Below are positions 60,304-64,000 of a stretch of 64,000 bases of DNA, piece by piece. The DNA lies in contig NZ_CP009454.1 in assembly GCF_000759475.1 (NCBI RefSeq), positions 2,046,001 through 2,110,000 on the forward strand, read 5' to 3'. Every line of letters starts with the position of its first letter. Position 1 is the first letter of the stretch. Made by a program: the position numbers and the translations under genes. Under the pieces are notes generated by a model. That model did no database searches. It saw only the letters and a list, made by a program, of their open reading frames with translations, and had not been told where the DNA came from. The DNA is from Pantoea rwandensis. Lineage in GTDB: Bacteria > Pseudomonadota > Gammaproteobacteria > Enterobacterales > Enterobacteriaceae.

Positions 60304-61644
60304 ATGTCTACCGCGTTACTGCTCGCTATTGCGACAGCCAGCATTGTGATATTGCTGCTGCTGGTGATAAAAGCCAAAGTCCATCCGTTTGTTGCTTTAC
60401 TGATTGTCAGTCTGATCGTCGCCATCAGTACCGGGATTCCGGCTGATAAGATTATGGAAACCATCTTTAGCGGCATGGGCAACCTGCTGGGTCATATCAC
60501 CATTATCATCGTGTTGGGGGCGATGCTCGGCGCAGTGATTGAAGCCTCGGGCGGTGCCGAATCACTGGCGCAGCGCTTCAGTAAGTCGCTGGGTATCAAG
60601 CGCACCGTCGCAGCCCTGACCATGGCGGCATTCATCCTGGGTATTCCGGTATTCTTTGAAGTCGGCTTTATCATTGTGATCCCGCTGATTTACGGCTTTA
60701 CCAAAGTGGCACGCGTCTCACCGCTGAAATTCGGTTTACCGATGGCGGGCGTGATGTTGACCGTGCACGTAGCGTTGCCGACACACCCAGGCGCAGCAGC
60801 CGCAGCCGGTATTCTGCATACCGACATGGGCTGGTTAATGATGCTCGGTATCCTGATTTCTATTCCGGTGGGTATCGTCGGTTACTATGTGGCAAAAGCG
60901 ATGAACCTGCGTCAATACCATCTCTCAGTGGATGTACTTGAGCAGTTGCAGCTGGCAAAACCGGAAGGCACGCCAAAAAGCGAAGTGCCACCACCGGGTG
61001 CGATGACCATTGCGGGTCTGATTGTCGTGCCGATTGTGCTGATCGTGTTGGGTACGCTGGCGCACACCATGCTAGCGGAAGGCAGCATTCTGCGTGACGT
61101 GATGACGGTGATTGGCAATCCGCTGATTGCGCTGGCACTGGCGGCATGGCTGCTGGGCGTGCGTCGCGGCTGGAGTAAAGAGAAGCTGGAAGACTTAACT
61201 GGACGCGCGATTCCCAGTTCAGCCAGCGTGATTCTGGTCGCCGGTGCGGGCGGTGCATTCGGTAAAGTGCTGGTGGAATCCGGTGTGGGTAAAGCCCTGG
61301 CGGTGACGCTGGAAACCCTGCATCTGCCTCTGGTGCCCGCTGCTTTTATCTTGTCACTGGCACTGCGTGCGTCTCAGGGTTCTGCCACGGTGGCGATTTT
61401 GACCACCAGCGGCTTGTTGAGTCAGGCGGTGGGCGATGTGACCGATATGCAGCGCGTGCTGGTCACATTGGCGGCGTGCTTCGGTGGCCTGGGCTTGTCC
61501 CACGTTAACGATGCTGGTTTCTGGGTGGTAACGCGTTATCTGGGGCTGTCAGTCGCCGATGGCCTAAAGACCTGGACCGTACTCACCACATTGATGGGGT
61601 TAAGTGGTTTTGCGCTGACCTGGATGGTGTGGGGGATGATTTAA
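60304..61644 (+). CDS. ygbN: GntP-family sugar-acid permease YgbN
   Basis: A 446-residue membrane transporter of the gluconate/proton symporter family with about 12-14 helices. KVHPFVALLIVSLIVAISTG (about 25-44), the loop GIPVFFEVGFIIVIPLIYG (about 113-131) and GMMLTVHVALPTHPGAAAAA-like sequence near residue 150 identify GntP proteins. It probably imports the four-carbon sugar acid used by the enzymes upstream. It lies 117 nt after otnI, so it may have some separate control. Confidence 0.92.
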   Translation: MSTALLLAIATASIVILLLLVIKAKVHPFVALLIVSLIVAISTGIPADKIMETIFSGMGNLLGHITIIIVLGAMLGAVIEASGGAESLAQRFSKSLGIKRTVAALTMAAFILGIPVFFEVGFIIVIPLIYGFTKVARVSPLKFGLPMAGVMLTVHVALPTHPGAAAAAGILHTDMGWLMMLGILISIPVGIVGYYVAKAMNLRQYHLSVDVLEQLQLAKPEGTPKSEVPPPGAMTIAGLIVVPIVLIVLGTLAHTMLAEGSILRDVMTVIGNPLIALALAAWLLGVRRGWSKEKLEDLTGRAIPSSASVILVAGAGGAFGKVLVESGVGKALAVTLETLHLPLVPAAFILSLALRASQGSATVAILTTSGLLSQAVGDVTDMQRVLVTLAACFGGLGLSHVNDAGFWVVTRYLGLSVADGLKTWTVLTTLMGLSGFALTWMVWGMI

Positions 61645-61857
61645 GGTATTAAGCGGTCGTCATAAATGGCGTAATGCCGCTTACTTAAGTCAATGAGTGC
61701 GTATTTAACCCGGTACGCATAAATGCGTACCGGGTCGAATGGTGCGCCGATTCGAATGAAGCATTTATGCATACCTGTCGCATGATGCACTGATTCGAAT
61801 AACGCATTTATGCGCTCTTGCTGGGCAGATGACGCATTGATACCCACCTGGCAACCT
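61645..61857. repeat. Intergenic repeat cluster, including dispersed repeat copy 2
   Basis: The space between ygbN and sbcB contains several repeats. 61666-61714 matches 20355-20403 at 43 of 49 bases. A perfect 13-bp hairpin (ACCCGGTACGCAT / ATGCGTACCGGGT, 61708-61735) follows. Two imperfect direct repeats are built on GATTCGAAT...GCATTTATGC (61749-61772 and about 61791-61814). No gene is visible. This resembles a REP/BIME-like cluster between convergent genes. Confidence 0.75.
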
Positions 61858-63279
61858 TTAAGACACCAACTCCTGCGCATACAAATACAACGCTTTCAGC
61901 TGCGCCATCTTCTCCGCATTATCCTCATGCAAGCTCGCTAACGACTCCAGCTCTAACAGGAACGCCTGCACGCGATCGGCATTAAGTGCTTCACGGCGAT
62001 GCTGCAACCAACGCTGCTGCTCGTGATCATCCAGCGTGCCGGGGAAGTTACGCGCACGATAGCGGAACAACAGTTTCGCAATACGTTTATCGTCGAAGGT
62101 CAAATCCAGTGCCGGTAGATTCTGCGGCGGCGTCTGACGCACAATGTTCATTGCCGCACGATCCGCATCGCTAAAGAAGCCGTCATACAGTTGCGCATCG
62201 ACATCATCGGAAGGTTTGAACGGCTCCGCTTCAGCAAACAGCGTCACTGCTTTCTCACGCACTTCGGCATGCTGACGCAGCAGCGCCAGGTTCGCCAGAC
62301 AGCGCTCACGATCAATATTCAGGCGTGCAGCATCTTCAGGGCGTAAGGTATTCGCCGGGGCTAACACCGGGCATTTATTAATGTGCACCAGCTTAATCGG
62401 CACTGCTGCGCGGTCTCCTAACTCACTCTGTTTGGTATACAACCGCTCGCGCAGTTCATCCGCATCCAGTTCCAGCAGCGGCGACATATCACCCGCCAGA
62501 TCCACCACAATCAGCGCATTGCGATTATCCGGATGCCATGCCAGCGGAACGACCCAACTGGTGTTGCCACGTGCCGCACCGAACATGCCGGAGACGTGCA
62601 CCAAAGGCTTCATCTGCGGAATATCAATCAGGTTCATCAGTTTCTGCTTGTTGCGATGGGTAAACAGAAACTCGAACAGCTTCGGCTGCTTCTCTTTCAC
62701 CAGTTTCGCCATCGCCAGTGCGGCATACACATCCGACATCGCATCGTGCGCCTGTTCGTGCGCCACGCCATTGGCTTTGGTGAGATGCTCCAGTTTGAAA
62801 CTGGGGAAGCCGTCATCGTTTTCAGGCCAGATAATGCCTTCCGGGCGCAGGGCATAACAGGCGCGCATTACATCCAGCAGATCCCAACGCGAATTGCCGT
62901 TCTGCCAGCTCCAGCCGTAAGGATCGAAGAAATTACGATAGAAGATATTGCGCGTCACTTCATCATCGAAGCGCACGTTGTTGTAACCAATCACACAGGT
63001 TTGTGGCTCGGTAAACAGCCCATGAATTCGTTCAGCAAATGCCGTCTCTGTTACGCCGCGCGCTTTAGCGACCTGTGGCGTGATGCCGGTGATCATCACC
63101 GCTTCTGGCTGGGGCAAGTAGTCATCGGCTGGCTGGCAGTAAAACACCTGCGGTTCACCTACGGCGTTGAACTCTTTATCGGTGCGCAACCCAGCAAACT
63201 GCGCCGGACGATCCAGTGAGGGACTCTTACCGAAGGTCTCGTAATCGTGGAACAAGAAGGTGAACTCAGAGGCGGGCAC
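61858..63279 (-). CDS. sbcB: Exodeoxyribonuclease I
   Basis: Single-strand 3'-5' DNA exonuclease in recombination and repair. The 473-residue protein opens FLFHDYETFGKSPSLDRPAQ with the catalytic Asp12 and Glu14 of the DEDD family. GYNNVRFDDEVTRNIFYRNF (about 99-118) and AHDAMSDVYAALAMA (about 174-188) are further exonuclease motifs. The SH3-like and C-terminal helical regions complete the fold. GTG at 63279 is chosen: AGGA lies 7 nt upstream and the N-terminus then resembles E. coli SbcB; a TTG 9 codons earlier is in frame but poor. It is convergent with ygbN. Confidence 0.95.
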   Translation of the reverse strand: MPASEFTFLFHDYETFGKSPSLDRPAQFAGLRTDKEFNAVGEPQVFYCQPADDYLPQPEAVMITGITPQVAKARGVTETAFAERIHGLFTEPQTCVIGYNNVRFDDEVTRNIFYRNFFDPYGWSWQNGNSRWDLLDVMRACYALRPEGIIWPENDDGFPSFKLEHLTKANGVAHEQAHDAMSDVYAALAMAKLVKEKQPKLFEFLFTHRNKQKLMNLIDIPQMKPLVHVSGMFGAARGNTSWVVPLAWHPDNRNALIVVDLAGDMSPLLELDADELRERLYTKQSELGDRAAVPIKLVHINKCPVLAPANTLRPEDAARLNIDRERCLANLALLRQHAEVREKAVTLFAEAEPFKPSDDVDAQLYDGFFSDADRAAMNIVRQTPPQNLPALDLTFDDKRIAKLLFRYRARNFPGTLDDHEQQRWLQHRREALNADRVQAFLLELESLASLHEDNAEKMAQLKALYLYAQELVS

Positions 63280-63476
63280 GGCAGTATCCTGGCAATAGAA
63301 AATCAACGCACAGAATAGTCGTGTGCAGCAGGCAGCACAACCTTGTTTACCGCTGCTGCGGGCAGGCGCACAGCATTTGTCCGCAGTTCATACTTTTTTT
63401 CAATTTATTCAACTATCCAAGCGCTAATTGCCGTAAAACGTGCGGCGGTAAATTCATTTTTTGATTTGAGGAAGAA

Positions 63477-64000
63477 GTGTTGAAAAGGCGTCTGCTGGTA
63501 ACTGTATCTGGAATGATTGTTTGGGCATCACTGGCACACGCTGATGACAGCATGCCATTCCCAATGACACCTCCGCCGATCGATGCGGCTTCGTGGGTGT
63601 TAATGGACGCCACCACGGGCCAGATCCTCACTGCCGGCAATCCCGATGAAGAGCGTAACCCGGCCAGCCTCACCAAGCTGATGACCGGCTACGTGGTGGA
63701 TCGCGCGGTTGATCAGAAAAAAATCACCCGTGATGATGTGGTCACTGTCGGTAAGGATGCCTGGGCTGCAGGTAATCCGGTGTTCAAAGGCTCCTCACTG
63801 ATGTTCCTCAAGCCCGGCGACAAAGTGACGGTACGCGATCTGATGCGTGGCGTAATCATCGACTCCGGCAACGACGCCTGTGTGGCGCTGGCGGATTATG
63901 TGGCGGGCAGTCAGGACAGCTTCGTCAATATGATGAACAACTACGTACAAAAACTCGGTCTGACGCATACCCATTTTGAAACCGTGCACGGCCTGGATGC
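63477..64000 (+). CDS. dacD: D-alanyl-D-alanine carboxypeptidase DacD (5' part)
   Basis: Penicillin-binding protein 6b, trimming pentapeptides in the periplasm. The gene runs off the window end after about 174 codons of an expected 390. A signal peptide (LKRRLLVTVSGMIVWASLAHA) is followed by the active-site tetrad PASLTK (Ser64, Lys67) and the second motif DSGNDACVAL (about 126). The start is GTG at 63477 or TTG one codon later; both are preceded by GAGGA, and MLKRRL resembles the E. coli N-terminus. It is divergent from sbcB, as in E. coli. Confidence 0.93.
   Translation, partial: MLKRRLLVTVSGMIVWASLAHADDSMPFPMTPPPIDAASWVLMDATTGQILTAGNPDEERNPASLTKLMTGYVVDRAVDQKKITRDDVVTVGKDAWAAGNPVFKGSSLMFLKPGDKVTVRDLMRGVIIDSGNDACVALADYVAGSQDSFVNMMNNYVQKLGLTHTHFETVHGLD

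Noticed and set aside
62533..63219. 228-codon plus-strand ORF over sbcB
   Set aside because: It is antisense to the clearly recognisable exonuclease motifs of sbcB and has no domain of its own.

Overview
The window is chromosomal DNA from a gammaproteobacterium of the Erwiniaceae, most likely Pantoea or Erwinia. This rests on an amylovoran/stewartan-type exopolysaccharide operon (ams order G-H-I-A-C...F-J-K-L) followed by galF and galE, then an O-antigen-type island, gnd, the his operon, yeeZ, plaP and sbcB-dacD, an enterobacterial order. No database was searched; every identification comes from reading motifs, lengths and gene order.

Layout. 0-1.6 kb: yegH (TerC-CBS membrane protein, minus). 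1.6-20.3 kb: a long leader with a good RcsAB-box match and a JUMPstart/ops element, then the ams operon: priming transferase, Wza/Wzb/Wzc export and control proteins, polymerase, an SGNH hydrolase and an acyltransferase, three glycosyltransferases, AmsF, pyruvyltransferase, a further glycosyltransferase and the flippase. Terminator-like hairpins lie inside the operon, which fits RfaH/ops readthrough. 20.3-22.7 kb: galF and galE (UDP-sugar supply), with palindromic repeats upstream of galF. 22.7-24.0 kb: a decayed IS3-family element.

24.0-37.3 kb: an A+T-rich, apparently horizontally acquired surface-polysaccharide island. A minus-strand unit (rmlB, rmlA, acyltransferase) diverges from a plus-strand unit with its own JUMPstart/ops. 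The plus-strand unit encodes a cupin, a nucleotidyltransferase, a long GT4, two WavE-family proteins, an SDR epimerase, an ABC exporter (Wzm/Wzt without a carbohydrate-binding tail), a GDPD-like phosphodiesterase, a HAD phosphatase/mutase and a nucleotidyltransferase-SnoaL fusion. This is the best candidate for an undescribed system: an ABC-exported glycan that may carry an unusual, perhaps phosphate-linked, building block.

37.5-48.4 kb: gnd, an aspartoacylase/AstE-like hydrolase, an orphan amino-acid binding protein, and the complete hisLGDCBHAFI operon with its leader peptide and attenuator. 48.6-55.5 kb: yeeZ, then putrescine use (puuB, puuR, puuD divergent from puuA, and plaP preceded by a 52-codon upstream ORF). 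55.6-61.6 kb: ygbI regulator divergent from ltnD-otnK-otnC-otnI-ygbN, for four-carbon sugar acid use. 61.6-64.0 kb: a repeat region, sbcB (minus) and the start of dacD, cut by the window end.
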